This document shows, piece after piece, positions 11,690 through 23,058 of a stretch of DNA of 64,000 nt. This stretch comes from Gnetum montanum (taxonomy: Eukaryota > Streptophyta > Gnetopsida > Gnetales > Gnetaceae): NCBI GenBank assembly GCA_015680685.1, contig MNCI01037953.1:318175-382174 (forward strand), read 5' to 3'. Positions within the stretch are counted from its first letter, which is position 1. Each line of letters starts with the position of its first letter. Under the pieces are notes generated by a model that saw only the letters and a program-made list of their open reading frames with translations, did no database searches and was not told the DNA's origin. Position numbers and translations under genes: made by a program.

Positions 11690-13245
11690 AATATTTTAAA
11701 TTACAATACCATTGATTATGCCCAAATATATTACAATAGTAACATCTAATTCTATTATTTTTTGTAAAGTGATCAAACATTTGACCTCTTTTTGTTTGAA
11801 TGTGGTATTACTTAACACTTCAATCTTTGGATTAGTCTCTTGTTTGGATGAATTCTGTTAGATGCATCTTCTTGTTGTTAACATCCTAGCCTACATTTAT
11901 CATGTGGACTTCTTCCTTGTCCCAACACAATGCAAAGGGGTTCTTTCCCTTTGACTAGTGTTTCATTCACTAGTTTGATATCTGCAAGTTCCTTTTCCAT
12001 TCGCTCACAAGACAAGGTAAATTTTTCATTCTTGGCCCTTAGGTTTTTTTTTTCTTGTAAGAGGTCTAAATATCTTGTATTAAGTAGAGATAAATCTTTA
12101 TTTTTTTCTTTCATAGCCTTCTTTAGCTTTATACAAATATTTTTGAAGGATAAAAATTCATTGCATAAAGATCATACCTTCCTCATCTTTAGTTGTGCAA
12201 TCCTCATTCATGAGAGCCATGCAAATGAGATGTGAATTCTTTGTAGTATTCTCTACCTCTTCTTCACTTTGTTCTACATCATCCTAGCTAGTGTAAAAAA
12301 TTTTCTTTTTTGAATCAACTTCAATTTTATCTCTCTATTTTAACCTACCAATTCTAGGACATTTGGAGCCCACATGGCCTTTTCCACCACATACCAAACA
12401 TTCTATGGAAACAGCAAAAAAATTTTAACTTTTATAAATTTTACCTTTCTCTTTACCTTTCGATTGATTGGGCTCTAGTTGGTTGAAGCTTCTCCCTTTT
12501 CTTGCAATTAGTCTTTGAACTCTTCATGATAAAAGAGATATTTCATATTCACTATTCATTTCTTGTTCGAATTGGTCCTTTTCTTTTGATGCTAATTATA
12601 GAACAATAAGCTTTTCCTTTATTGCTACTTCACTTATGAGATTCATCTCATAAGCAATTAGAGTACTTTAAAGCTTCTCAAATTTAAATACCAAAACATC
12701 TCTAATTTCTTCTATAGTAGTGACCTTGGGTCTAAACTCGGGTTGTAATATTCTAATCATTTTTATAATTACATTGGCTTTGAGGAATGTCCTTTCTTAT
12801 TTTCCTAATAGCTATAACAATATTTTTTTCCCTAGAGAAGTAATCCTTAATTTTCTCTCCTTTCTTCATTCTAACCTTGTTGTATTTACTTTGCAATACT
12901 AAGAGTTTTGATTGTTTAAGTATAGATGCCTTCATAAGTAGCTTCTAAGGTTTTTCATATTTCCATAACAATCTTACACCTAGCTATTCTATTAAATTCT
13001 TATTTATTCAATGCACAATATAAATAATTTTTTGCTTTAGAGTCATACATGAACTTATCTTTTCCTTTAGTAGTTCATTTTTTCCATGGCTTAAGAGCTT
13101 TTGAGGCATTGTCGATAGGTGGTGTGTAGCCTTCAAGGATTGACTCCCATACTTCAAATTTCATAGACTCAAAGAAACCTTTCATCCTTGCCTTCCAATA
13201 TGCAAAGTCAAACCCATTGAACATCAATGGCTTCATGTAGGACAT
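11690..13245 (-). pseudogene. gag: Element E copia-type gag
   Basis: The likely start is the ATG complementary to 13243-13245, 50 bp inside the primer site. The N-terminus reads MSYMKPLMFNGFDFAYWKAR, the hallmark of the copia UBN2-type Gag. A helical middle part follows (12935-12753, with KIKDYFSR). The first zinc knuckle, CLVCGGKGHVGSKC, is intact near 12355-12396. A coiled-coil-like stretch runs at 12114-11900 and a second knuckle, CYYCNIFGHNQWYC, near 11740. Gag forms the particle and binds RNA. Stops and frameshifts interrupt it. There is no protease motif after the second knuckle. Confidence 0.75.
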
Positions 13246-13295
13246 TTCCTCTGTAGTTCACTCTAGAAATTTAAAGCAAGAACTTGAGAGTACCA

Positions 13296-13308
13296 GGCTC
13301 TAATGCCA
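13296..13308 (-). other. Primer binding site of element E
   Basis: The minus strand reads TGGCATTAGAGCC, close to the initiator Met tRNA site TGGTATCAGAGCC. It is two bases from the LTR end at 13311. X keeps the unmutated form at 40718-40730. Confidence 0.75.
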
Positions 13309-13310
13309 CT

Positions 13311-14368
13311 TGAGGATCAAAAACTTAGAAAAGGGGGTTGAATAAGTTTCCTAATTTAAAATTTCTCCATCCACAAAAACATACAATTTTTATGTGTTTT
13401 CCCAACTTGGATGCATACATACTCGTAGGGTAGAGTCCATGCATATCTTCAAACTTTGTTTCTTCAAAATGTGATTTAAATGGAATCACACCTTGTACAA
13501 GCTTTGAGCTTCACTTTGGAGTGTTTCATTGCTATGAAACCACTTAATCCCACAAGGTGCTAACAAGCTCAAAATGTGTTTTAGAGGATCTCACAATCTT
13601 TACAAAATTGGGCTTAGTACCATAGTGTTTTGTCTCTATAAGACTACTCAATTCTATATGATCTTGACAAGCTTAACAAAGATGTCTTCTCGCAAGAAGC
13701 ACAGCAATCTTGTAGGACTAAAAGAAAGAAGAGAAAGAAACAAGGAAAGAGTGTAATTGAATTTACAAATCCTTGTACTTGAATCTTAGTAAAATCACAA
13801 TGAGCAAATTATGTTATAATGAAGAGAAAAAACAAAATTACATAGAATATCTAATGATAAGTCTGTATGTAAATAGTGCTTGAATAATTTTCAAGATATT
13901 TGTTTTATCTTATAGCTTCAGAGTTTTTGAAAACTCCTCAAAATTCATGCAATGGCTATCAAATGGCTAGTGTAGACATATACTTGGAAGTTTAGATGTC
14001 TACTTGAGATAGCCCTCAATGCAGAGGAGACATCTACCTATAGACATCTACTATTTGAGATATATATTTACTATTTTCTAAAGACATTTACTTCACTTTT
14101 GCACTTTGGAGTATGAGGCATTTCCTTGTTAATTTGACATCTTGGTAGTCTTTGAAATACCTTAGTTTAGCTTGTAGACTTTGATTACATCCATGCTCTC
14201 ATCTTATCTATGTAGTCTTCATTTTGACATCGTAATGTAGATCTCGTTTCTTGAAATCTTAGATATCCATGTGAAGTTCTTGTTCATGGTCTTGAAAAAT
14301 TATCATTATGTACATGCAATCTACATTCTCCACTTTCGTTAAGGTTTTAACATACCAAAAGATCAACA
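13311..14368 (-). mobile_element. Element E 5' LTR
   Basis: This is the 1058-bp partner of 7904-8922. Boundaries are set by the primer site on the left and by GATCAACA (minus strand TGTTGATC) on the right. AGACATCT/AGATGTCT words occur at about 13975-14095. Confidence 0.8.
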
Positions 14369-16400
14369 TGAGTTAACTTCACTTAAATTTTATTTTAAAC
14401 TTCACAACCCTAATCCTACAAATAAGGAAGTAAAATGCATACTTTAGGACTAGTTTCTTGAGATCTAGAGCACTTTTTAATATTCTAAGAGATTAAGATC
14501 ATTTGTTGTAGATCACGCAGTAGCATCCACATACTCCATGACCATCACAAGTCTTAACATTATTCAAGTATCATCTATGTCAACATTCTAGACTTAAAAT
14601 ATGTTACCATTATTGTTAGTTTTAAGAGTTACAAATTTTTTCAACTCTAACTTTAATGAGGGGACCCTTAGCCAAAACAACGCTATTTTGGCTCCAAATT
14701 AATTATAGATAATGCGTAAGGCTTCTCCATCTATATCCTCATCCTCTATTGGTTTAATTTCACTCTCCAAACCCATATTTTACTCATGAATTATGTTTTA
14801 TTATTATTTTTATCTCACTTATGTTTTCACTTTAACATTTGTAGTTTGAACCTTCATAGGAGATCAACAATTATTTTCATAGCAATAAAGCATTTTATTC
14901 TTCAAGAAGGAAACCTAAGCTCTTCCTTCCATATCATAGCACTTATATTCTCATATTTTATGCTTTTTTATTCATGTTTTATACTTATATTTTATTCTAT
15001 CTCTCATAGCTTATTCCATAATTTTATTTTTAATAGTAAATACTTAGTCAATTTCAATAATTTAGTCCCATGTTTTTGTCTTTTACTTACCATTCCTAAT
15101 TTTCATGCAGTAGGATAACTCCACATTAGATTGGATATTTATGTCCTATCATGTTATTATTGTTAACTTAGTGAAGATTATATCAAATCAAAGACCATTT
15201 GTGATCTTGAGTTAGGTTTTTCACACTTAGTTCATGGATGTGTTCTTTGTAGAATTAGGAAAGAGTAATTTTGTAGGAACATTTCTAGGACTAGAAGGAG
15301 GGTAAATAGGATTTTTAATATCCTAAATTTATTACCTAGTAGCCTCTATGTCATTTTAGCTCTTAGAATACTTCTTACCCTTGTTATTTCTAGTAAGTTT
15401 TATTTTCCCAATTTGTACTTAATCTTATTTTCTCCTAAGAATGTGTGTAAAAGGCACTTGTTGACATCATGTATGGCTAAGGTTTTAATTCCTCTAACAC
15501 CTTCTAGATTTGAAAACTAATTGAAGCATGGAGGAATAGGCTCTTACAATACCCATGATTTAGCATGGCTATAAGGTTGCATACATAAAGTGAGAATTGA
15601 GTGTAGAATTCTTTGAAAATGAGCTAAGGAGGATAGCCTATGAGACAACTAATATTTTGGAATCATTCTTATTAGATCCAAGTCATTCCATTGAACTAAA
15701 TGACCCTAAAAAATCTACATTGTTAGAATGAATGAAAGATGAAGTCTACACAATGATGAACATTGACATCCACTAGAGATGGACTATTGTAGATCATATT
15801 TTGAAAGATCCTAATATTAATTTTAGCAATAGAAATTACCAATTCTAAGATAAACATAGTGAATGAAGTAATGTCATCAACATTCATAATGATGATGGAG
15901 AGGAACATTCCCATACTTTCCTACTTATAGACCCCTTCCATCAACCACATTCATTATTTCAAAATCCTATTTTACAACATGAGAATCACATTCATTTTAC
16001 CAATCCATTTTTGTGCAAATATCTAAAACAATTTCTCACATAACTCCTAATTTATCTAGTCTCATAGTAATTATCTCACCTATGACTAAATTACCTCCAA
16101 CTTATAGTCTTATCCCAAATAGAACCAGAATCAATCCTACAAACCTAGCTTTGGTACATGATGTTAACTCATCAATAATCCATTTCAAGCCTTTTTCCAC
16201 ATGGTCATAGTTCAATAGGTCTATGTTTCTATACCTTTTCTCTACCCTCATCTACACATCACATTTCTCATCACAATGTCATGCCATTAGTACCTATGTC
16301 TATCATGGCATCTATTCAGCTAGTCTTGCCTATTCATAATTTCATTTTGAATAACCTTGCTCAAAGTATCCCTAGGATTTCTTTTAAATTGATGTTGTGA
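14369..16400. other. Non-coding leader, probably of element F
   Basis: No convincing domain is visible. A TTTTGGCTCCAAATT segment near 14685 could be a decayed primer binding site, but the match to a tRNA is weak. Sense-strand open frames are short (for example 14786-15118 and 16013-16210). Its place just before the F gag suggests untranslated leader or N-terminal gag sequence. Confidence 0.4.
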
Positions 16401-17392
16401 CTTCAATATCTATCTTCTAGGCTATATGTGAAAGAAGATCAAATCCAAAATATAATTGTATTATATGAAAGTAGTCTTATTATCTCCATTGCCAATCTCC
16501 TTGTTGATTCTATTAGCTCCTTAATTCCACTTGGGAAAGTATCCAAAGGAATACACTTATCAAATTTCACTAAGTATAAGGAAGAGTTTGATTCTATGAA
16601 TCATGTTATTAACTTTTGTAGTCAATGAATGCTATTAGGCAACTATTTCCATACCATCATTATAAATGTTTTCAATCCCCTTAGAAATTTTTCCAACTCC
16701 CTAATAATAAGAAAAATTAAATGGTATAGGTCCATTCCTCATAAATTTATCATATTATTGAAACTATATTCATGAAGAGTTTTAAATATAATATTACAAA
16801 GGATGACACTTTACAAAAACTCTTGGTAATTAAACAAGCTCATAATGAGTCTATTTCCAAGTCCATCTATGAATGAACATGAACCATAATGGATCTTATC
16901 CACCTACTTCCTAACGATTGGCTATCAGATATTTTTGAAGAAGTAATAAATGATTATATTAGGGGTAAGATATTCTATTCTACACCACTTGGCCTCCATG
17001 ATTTCATCACTTCTATCAAGCATATTAAAAAGGTGGCCATTCAACATAATAACTCTAAATAGATTAACTTCTACAACAAAACCAATAAGAAAGATAAAGA
17101 AAATGCCTTGTAGAATGTAGGCTAAATAGTATCTTTGTTAAGTTAGACTTTACCAACATACTCATCCTCTAACAATAATTCTAAATAAACTTTATCGAAG
17201 GGGGCTAGAAAAGAAGATAACCCAAAGATAGATTCAAATATCATAAGTTTGTAATGTTCTATACTCATCTTTATAATAAGTTATTGAGAAATAAACACAT
17301 AATCTTAAAAAATGTATTGGATAATCATAGGCTAGATTCAAATATTTGTAAATTCTAGTCATAGATCCTTCCTAACATATGGAAGGATGGTA
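16400..17392 (+). pseudogene. gag: Element F gag, part upstream of the D insertion
   Basis: The translation shows Ty3-type Gag features in order: FTKYKEEFDSMNHVINFCSQ at 16569-16628 (compare the usual F.KYdG..DP..H...F), a KWYRSIP segment near 16720, and KQAHNESISKSIYEWT near 16826. PNDWLSDIFEEVINDYIRGK follows near 16910, and ITSIKHIKKVAIQHNNSK near 17010. The line ends near 17392 at LTR D. The zinc knuckle of the same protein resumes at about 48140 beyond LTR D, so the gene was split by D. Lineage within Ty3 is unresolved. Confidence 0.65.
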
Positions 17393-18319
17393 TAGGGACA
17401 CATTTTTTTTATTCCATTTGGTCTTTCCTACATGTGTGTTTTGTAGGTTTTCTTCTCTATAAAGACATCTCAAAATGTAAGAAGACATTTTAGCTGAGAG
17501 TTGGGACTGACAGTAGACATCTTGGATGTATAAGAGATGTCTTGCTAATTTTGCTGATGTCTTAGGGAAGACATCTTGTTTTGAGAGGAGAAATATTAGG
17601 AAAGACATCTTTCCAAACTAGGAGACATCTTGGGTAAGTTGTCTTGTCATAGATAATATGTCTTGGTCAGGGAGGATATGTCTTCCAAAAATAGTGGATG
17701 TCTTTACCAAAAATTATGTTTTCATGGACGAAAACCTAAAAAGGCCAGAGATGACATGTGTGACTTGGAAAACTTCCAAAATATTCCAAAAATAGCTAGG
17801 GAGAAGGTGACAAGGCCATGGAAACATCTGAAAAACCTGAAGATAAGTTGAGAAAAGGTTTCTAGGTTTCTTATCTCTAGGTATCTATAAATATTAATGT
17901 AATTCATAATTGTTATGAAGGAATGAGAAAGAGAGTGTGTTATAAGATGAGATTGGACATGGTATGGGAGAGCACATTGAGTGAGTGCATAGAGGTTGCA
18001 ACTTTATAGTCGATTGTGTAGACTTGTGTGTTCTAGTCTTACTTGTATGTTGGGATCTCATTTACAGGTTATCAGAGAATGTCCCTATTAGTTGTGTCTT
18101 ACATTGAGAATAGCCATTGTGTGATTGTGGAGCCTCATGCTTTGCAATATAATTTAAATGTGAAAGTTTTTAAATATTTGTGGGTTTTATGAATCCAATT
18201 ATAATCTTCTAATCAATTAATTGAAGATAGCTAGTTTTCTTACTTTCTAGCAGTCTTTGTATAATATCTAGATTTAATATTTGAAGATGATTTATTAATT
18301 TAGTGAAACTACTTTAGCA
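17393..18319 (+). mobile_element. Element D 5' LTR
   Basis: It pairs with 47236-48102. Shared blocks include TAGGGA(A)CACATTTT at the start, CCAAACTAGGAGACATCT, TATAAATATTAATGTAATTC, GAGATGAGATTG and CTTCTAATCAATTAATTGAA near the end. AGACATCT/AGATGTCT words are dense from 17460 to 17710. The TATA box is at 17886-17893. Confidence 0.8.
17886..17893 (+). promoter_or_regulatory. TATA box of D 5' LTR
   Basis: TATAAATA is conserved in the 3' LTR at 47662-47669 inside the shared block TATAAATATTAATGTAATTC. It lies downstream of the AGACATCT array, as a core promoter below upstream elements would. Confidence 0.7.
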
Positions 18320-18323
18320 TTAT

Positions 18324-18335
18324 TAATATCATAGC
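18324..18335 (+). other. Possible decayed primer binding site of D
   Basis: TAATATCATAGC matches TGGTATCAGAGC at 9 of 12 positions, and two of the three differences are G to A. It lies within a few bases of the inferred LTR end. Confidence 0.45.
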
Positions 18336-18389
18336 TTAGATTTGTGTTTGTTATTTCTTGGAATTGGTTGAGTATTTTTTCAAATTTAG

Positions 18390-19740
18390 ATGGTACCCAA
18401 AAAGAATCAGGTGCAATCATTGAATAAAGACATGAAGAGCATGAAGCCTACCTTCTAGATGATGGTTTCTTAGTTAGATGAAATTAGTGCAAAGGTATAT
18501 AGCAATGCTAGTCCTAGTCATATCCAGACATGTAAAGGTAAAGAGAGTGATGTTCTAATGAAGAAGTTTTACAACTAGATGGAGAAGAAGAAAATAATGA
18601 GGAATAATCTAGCTATGGGAGTGTAGGAATTCATCAGCCAAGGATTCCAATGGAATAAAATCCTATGTTATAGATGAAAATTCTAAGGGCTTCAATAGTG
18701 ATCAATACTTCTTCTCCATGAAAGCTTGATGAGGTTGATGAGGCAAGGATTTCTAGAGTATTAAAAAATATTTCAAATGCATCCATACATAAGTTGAAGA
18801 TTTTTCTAGATCTAAACCTCTTCTTCTTCATTTTTGTGATACCAATGCATTTGTGAGTTGGTTGAAGACACTTGAAAAGAATTTCTAGTTGGAAGAGGTA
18901 CCAAATAACTTGAGGATAACTATTGCTAAATCTATAATAGAAGGCATGACTTCTACTTAGTTGGAAAAGGAGTCCTAGGATTATGAAAGATGAAATGGTC
19001 AACTTTTTAGAGATTGAGATTTAATAAAATATAGTTTAAAAAGAAAAATTTGAATAGTCTCGTTAGAGACAAGAGACCTTTATGAATTTAACATTCCTAA
19101 GAAAAGATAATAGGGATGTCAAAGAATTTTACATCAAAGTTTGTTATATATTCCATGAACCCAAAGAAAACTAGGAGTATGAACAAGCTTCGATATTTTT
19201 AGGAGGTCTTAAAATGTTGTAGTAGTAGGAGTTATCTTTTTTTGAGCCAAAAAGTCTTGATGAGGCTTATGATTTGGTAGTTAAGGCTGAGAAGAAATTA
19301 AGTGGAATTGGAAACAGGAGCAAACAAACATCTAATAAGAAGAAGAAGAGGTTTAGATCTAGAAAGGGATTTAAGTACAAAAATGAAGACACTGATGGAA
19401 ACCATAATAAGAATATTGAAAGAGATGATGATATAGGAAAATTCAAGAAGGACCATGGCAAGGGACGTAAGGATCACAGAAAAAACTCATTAAGAATCCA
19501 ATGCTTTAAGTGTGGATAAGAAGGACACAATTAATGTTCTTGTTTACTTTATAAGGTAGCTAAGGATAAATATGTGAAAACCATGGAGTTGGAGGAGACA
19601 TCAAGTCAAGGTCTTTACAGAGGTAATTCTAATGCTGCAAGAATTCAGGTTGTTTGCAAATTAAATTCTTGTGCATTTATGGGGAATGTGAATATAGGAT
19701 ATCATCCTAATAGGAAACTATTATTTTGGATTAGGGCTAG
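18390..19740 (+). pseudogene. gag: Element D gag and start of protease
   Basis: The likely start is the ATG at 18390 (MVPKKNQ). Near 19120-19290 the frame shows the Ty3 Gag pattern with FLGGLKMLQ and a SLDEAYDLVVKAEKKLS segment. A Lys/Arg-rich stretch follows at 19300-19480, then a zinc knuckle CFKCG-x-EGHN-x-CSC at about 19498-19546. The protease start is at 19640-19740 (VCKLNSCAFMGNVNIG, then LLFWIRAS in the place of the active-site D-S-G-A-S). The LTR of X begins exactly after this, at 19741. Decay stops are frequent before 19120. Confidence 0.75.
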
Positions 19741-19828
19741 TGTTGACCTTTTGGTATATCAAAACCTTAAGCATAATGGAGAATAAAGGATTTTTATGTG
19801 ATGTTGTGTTTATAGGACAAGGACTTAT
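19741..19828 (+). mobile_element. X 5' LTR, left fragment
   Basis: TGTTGACCTTTTGGTATATC to GGACAAGGACTTAT matches the first ~80 bp of the X 3' LTR (from 43969). The remainder of this LTR lies beyond Tat2 at 39620. The last five bases, CTTAT, are the left target duplication of Tat2. Confidence 0.85.
19824..19828. other. Tat2 target-site duplication, left copy
   Basis: CTTAT directly precedes the Tat2 5' LTR (TAAAACACC) and recurs at 39620-39624 directly after the 3' LTR (ending CAACA). Confidence 0.85.
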
Positions 19829-20049
19829 TAAAACACCACAAAATTTTTCATGTTATAACTAATATTCATCATGTAGCTTTCACCCCATGAAATCCAAGGA
19901 AAAAATTCATTGTAAATGTGAAAATTGTAATCCAAAATAGGAAAATTTTCATACTTTATATATTTGGGGCTTAAAAATGCCTCATAAGTGGTCAAAGCCT
20001 CATTCCTTGAGTGAAACAAGTCACCTAGTATCTATATTTGGGCTTGTAC

Positions 20050-20064
20050 AAGGGGTGGGGGGGG

Positions 20065-20096
<32 letters not shown>

Positions 20097-20117
20097 GGGG
20101 GGAGGGTGCGGGGTACA
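20050..20117 (+). repeat. G-rich tract and (GA)n microsatellite in the Tat2 5' LTR
   Basis: A run of G is followed by about 13 GA units and a G-rich end. The corresponding place in the 3' LTR (38228-38240) has only a short G-rich stretch, and Tat1 (about 3770) has even less. The expansion happened after insertion or is an assembly artefact. Confidence 0.8.
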
Positions 20118-20219
20118 GGGTGTTCAAAAATGCCTTTTGGAATGCCAAAAATGGTAATTTGGTGGCTTTGATGGGGGGTATACATTTTCCAACACTAGAA
20201 ACACATGCAAGTGATAAAT

Positions 20220-20520
20220 CTCACCTACCCCTAGCGTGGAAGGGTGGGGATTTTGGGAAACTTTCACCCTTCAATGTGGAAACCACATGGATAGCTAGAA
20301 ACATTTCCCCCCTCAATGTGGAATTTTTCCCCAGCCTGGAAACTTTCCCCTCTCAATGTGAAAGTTCCACTCCCCCCCTCCCCACCACCCCAGCCTAGAA
20401 ACATTCCCCCAAGCTTGAAAACTTTTCCCCCTCATTGTGGAAGTTTCCCCTTAGCATGGAGGCTGCCTTCGTAATGTGGAAAATTCAATCCCCTAGTGTG
20501 GAAGCCACAAAAGCAAAAAT
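20220..20520 (+). repeat. Array of ACGTGGAA-type words in the Tat2 5' LTR
   Basis: Words CTAGCGTGGAA, CAATGTGGAA and TAGTGTGGAA recur every 20-45 bp, separated by C-rich runs. The same region is at 3880-4065 and 38330-38580. The variants differ mainly at the CG of a GCGTGG or ACGTGG core, as deamination would produce. Confidence 0.65.
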
Positions 20521-20799
20521 TCATCACTACATGCACTTCAATGTTGACCAGCCACTTCAACAAGGATGATGGAGGGCTCAACATGGAAGGTGCGCCATGG
20601 TTACTATTTATAATAAATAGAATGGCCATGGGGTGAAGAACACTATGTATAATAACCCCACAAATTTGGGCACGCATCTCACCTGAATTTGGTAGCCAAT
20701 TTGTTTGTATCCATTTTCAGCCAAATTTGTAGTCATTTGATAGCCAATTTTCATCCAAATCATAGCCAATTTTTAGCCACATTCATGGCCCAAAGATCA

Positions 20800-20806
20800 T
20801 ATAAAA
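20800..20806 (+). promoter_or_regulatory. TATA box of Tat2 5' LTR
   Basis: TATAAAA in the block CCAAAGATCATATAAAA is shared with the 3' LTR (38856-38862) and Tat1 (4324-4330). It would drive the sense genomic transcript. Confidence 0.65.
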
Positions 20807-21494
20807 TCCAACCTTAAGTTCAACAATTTTAGGTTTTGGAATTTTTAGCATGTTCAAAATTTTTTGTTCAGAAATTTTAAGCAAGGACAACATTTTCAAG
20901 AAATTTTCATGTAGACAATTCCAAAAATGGGGCATTTTCAAGCATTGTGGCCTTGAGACTTGGTGGATTTTTAATGTCAACACTATACTTATAGGATTTC
21001 CAAATCCTAGCATGGAGCAATTTGGCATTCAAATTTTTCAACTTTCTCACTTTTCAATAATGACTCAACTTATAGATCTGAGGTTATAGTAGTGAAGGAA
21101 GGTTTGATAGCATCAAGAGTGGCTTAGCACCTAGATCATTGAGTAGATCACATTAGATTCAACGGGCTTTGAGCTGGTACATAAGTGAACCCCCTTTTTT
21201 CTCATCCAGGCATCATTTGTATACATTTCTCTAACTTATTATTTATTCTTTCTCAATAAAGTTTTATGTTTTGACTTTTATGTACAAAACTAAATTTTAT
21301 TTTTTGTGCATTATTCAAATCTATTTATATTTCCATGTTTCACATCTTATAAGTATTTGGTTGATCTAGTAGACTAGCAAAGATGCCTTGAATCCCATTT
21401 CTCTCATAGAGGCCCTAGGGATTTAGAGTTGGGGGATTGCTTACACCAACTATCCTTGGTTTTCTTCTAGCGATTGAGGTTTTCAGTTGTAAAA

Positions 21495-23058
21495 TTTTTT
21501 TGTGGCATTGGAAGGAGGGCCTTTTCCTAAATTTTTTAACTAGATCTATTCTTTTTATTGCCATTTGCAAGCTCTTTTCTTGATTTTTGCAGCAAAAACC
21601 TTTGAAGAATCAATGTTGGTATTTTTCCCCTATGACAAAAACTATAGCATGGAAGCTAAAATTGGTTGGATCTTGGCTTATTATAGCATTTGCTATGAAT
21701 TTTAAAACCAAAATCTAGTGTTGATATTTTTTCCCTTATTATTTGTGCCTTTTTACTACCAAAAAAATTGTCTCTAGCTTCTAAAAGTGGGTGGTTCAAT
21801 GCTTCCATGAGTTAGCTTCCCTCCCCCCAACTCTTCCATGAGAAAATTGGTAGTTAGCTAGAACCAATTTTCATGGAAAAACACCAACTTTCCACATTGG
21901 CTTTCAGCCTTTCCCCACATCAACGTTGAGGTAGGAGGTGTGATATTCCCATCATCTCACCCTCCTTCTTTCCCCCTTTTTTCTTACTCAATGTGGAAGT
22001 AGTTGGGAGGCTAGTGTTGGTGAGTTTTGAAACTAATTTAATGACCAAATATGCTTTTATTACAAGTTGAAAGCCATTTTCTAGTTTTTTGAAGCAAAAA
22101 ATCCTAAGAAATCCAATGCTACATTTACCCCCCTATAGGAGAAAGCTTAGCATGGAAGTTGTAGGTGCTATGGGTGTTGAAATTTCACAACATCTACTAT
22201 GAATTTCTAAGCAAAGAAAACATGGAAGCCTTAATAACCATTTAATTTTTTCTGCCACATTTTTCACTAAAATAAAATTAGTTTCCATACTAGACAAGCC
22301 TACTTTTCTCTCCTTGGTGGTAAAAGTTGGCAACTTGCCAAAATCATCTTTGGAAACTGCCAAGTTTCCATGTTGGTCTTCACACTTTTTCTCCTATCTC
22401 CAACATTGAAATAAGGTGTGAGATTTTCATTATTTCACCCCCACTCCCCCCCACCCCCCCTTCTTTCCCCACCTTCCATACCTAACATAGAGGCATTTGG
22501 AAGGCCAACTTGGGTGAGGTTTAAAACCAGTGTTTCCAACATTTCGTTTTTGGTAAAGAGGTAAACTCCCCTCATCCCCCACTTAATAATTATAGTAAGC
22601 ACATAAATTTTTTCCATTTTCATTTCCTTTAAGAGTTTTTGAATTCAAATCACTAGAATTTATTCCTATTTTACCATTTATAGCATATTTTTAAGTAATC
22701 CTCGGCACTATAGCCATGTCTTTCCAAAAATCTACCAAATTTCTCTTCACCTTGATTGGCGAAGATCATAAACAATAAGCCCTGAGGGTGTATGATCCCA
22801 AAAACCATGTCATCATTGAGTGTAGGTGATCTCTGAGGGTTAGAGGGGAGAGTCATGATTTTTGTAGCCATAAATAAAAATCACCATAACTTCATTTATG
22901 CTAAAATATAGGTAGGAATGCTAATTACATGAATTAAAGCTAAGGCCAAAAGAGAGTTTAAGCTCATACACAAGGGTGCGAAAGAGTACATCCCTTCCCC
23001 ATATGAATAAAGTTTCCTTAACAATGTCTATTCTAGCATCCTAGCCAAATTGATTGTT
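21495..23058 (+). other. Tat2 leader, non-coding
   Basis: The leader spans from the LTR end to the gag start. A candidate primer site TGGCATTGGAAGGAGGGCC begins at 21512; I cannot name the tRNA. Words such as CAACTTTCCACATTGG (21886) and CATCAACGTTGAGG (21919) echo those in the LTR and in 32650-33660. A poly-C tract lies at 22438-22470. No coding signal is seen. Confidence 0.6.

Larger units (their letters stand above)
7904..14368 (-). mobile_element. Element E: copia-like LTR element with gag and accessory ORF, no pol
   Basis: Two direct LTRs (7904-8922 and 13311-14368) bound a 4.4-kb interior. On the minus strand the order is 5' LTR, primer site for initiator Met tRNA, copia-type gag with two zinc knuckles, an accessory ORF, polypurine tract, 3' LTR. 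Flanking pentamers TTAGT (7899-7903) and TGAGT (14369-14373) differ by one base and may be a decayed target duplication. No reverse transcriptase, RNase H or integrase motif was found. Element X (19741-45116) is a relative in the opposite orientation. Confidence 0.8.
19829..21494 (+). mobile_element. Tat2 5' LTR
   Basis: It starts TAAAACACC (ancestral TGAAACACC) and ends GTTGTAAAA, matching GTTGCAACA of the 3' LTR. Blocks shared with the other Tat LTRs include CACCTAGTATCTATATTTGGGC and TTGAGACTTGGTGGATTTTT. It contains a (GA)n tract with G-rich flanks found in neither other copy, an array of AATGTGGAA words (20220-20520), and a TATA box at 20800-20806. Confidence 0.9.

Noticed and set aside
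14685-14705. Primer binding site TTTTGGCTCCAAATT for element F
   Set aside because: Only about seven bases fit a TGGCGCC-type site and no LTR end could be shown beside it; mentioned only as a possibility.
18634-19002. 122-codon minus-strand frame
   Set aside because: It overlaps the sense gag of element D and has a low-complexity hydrophobic composition typical of the reverse of Lys/Glu-rich coding; a shadow.
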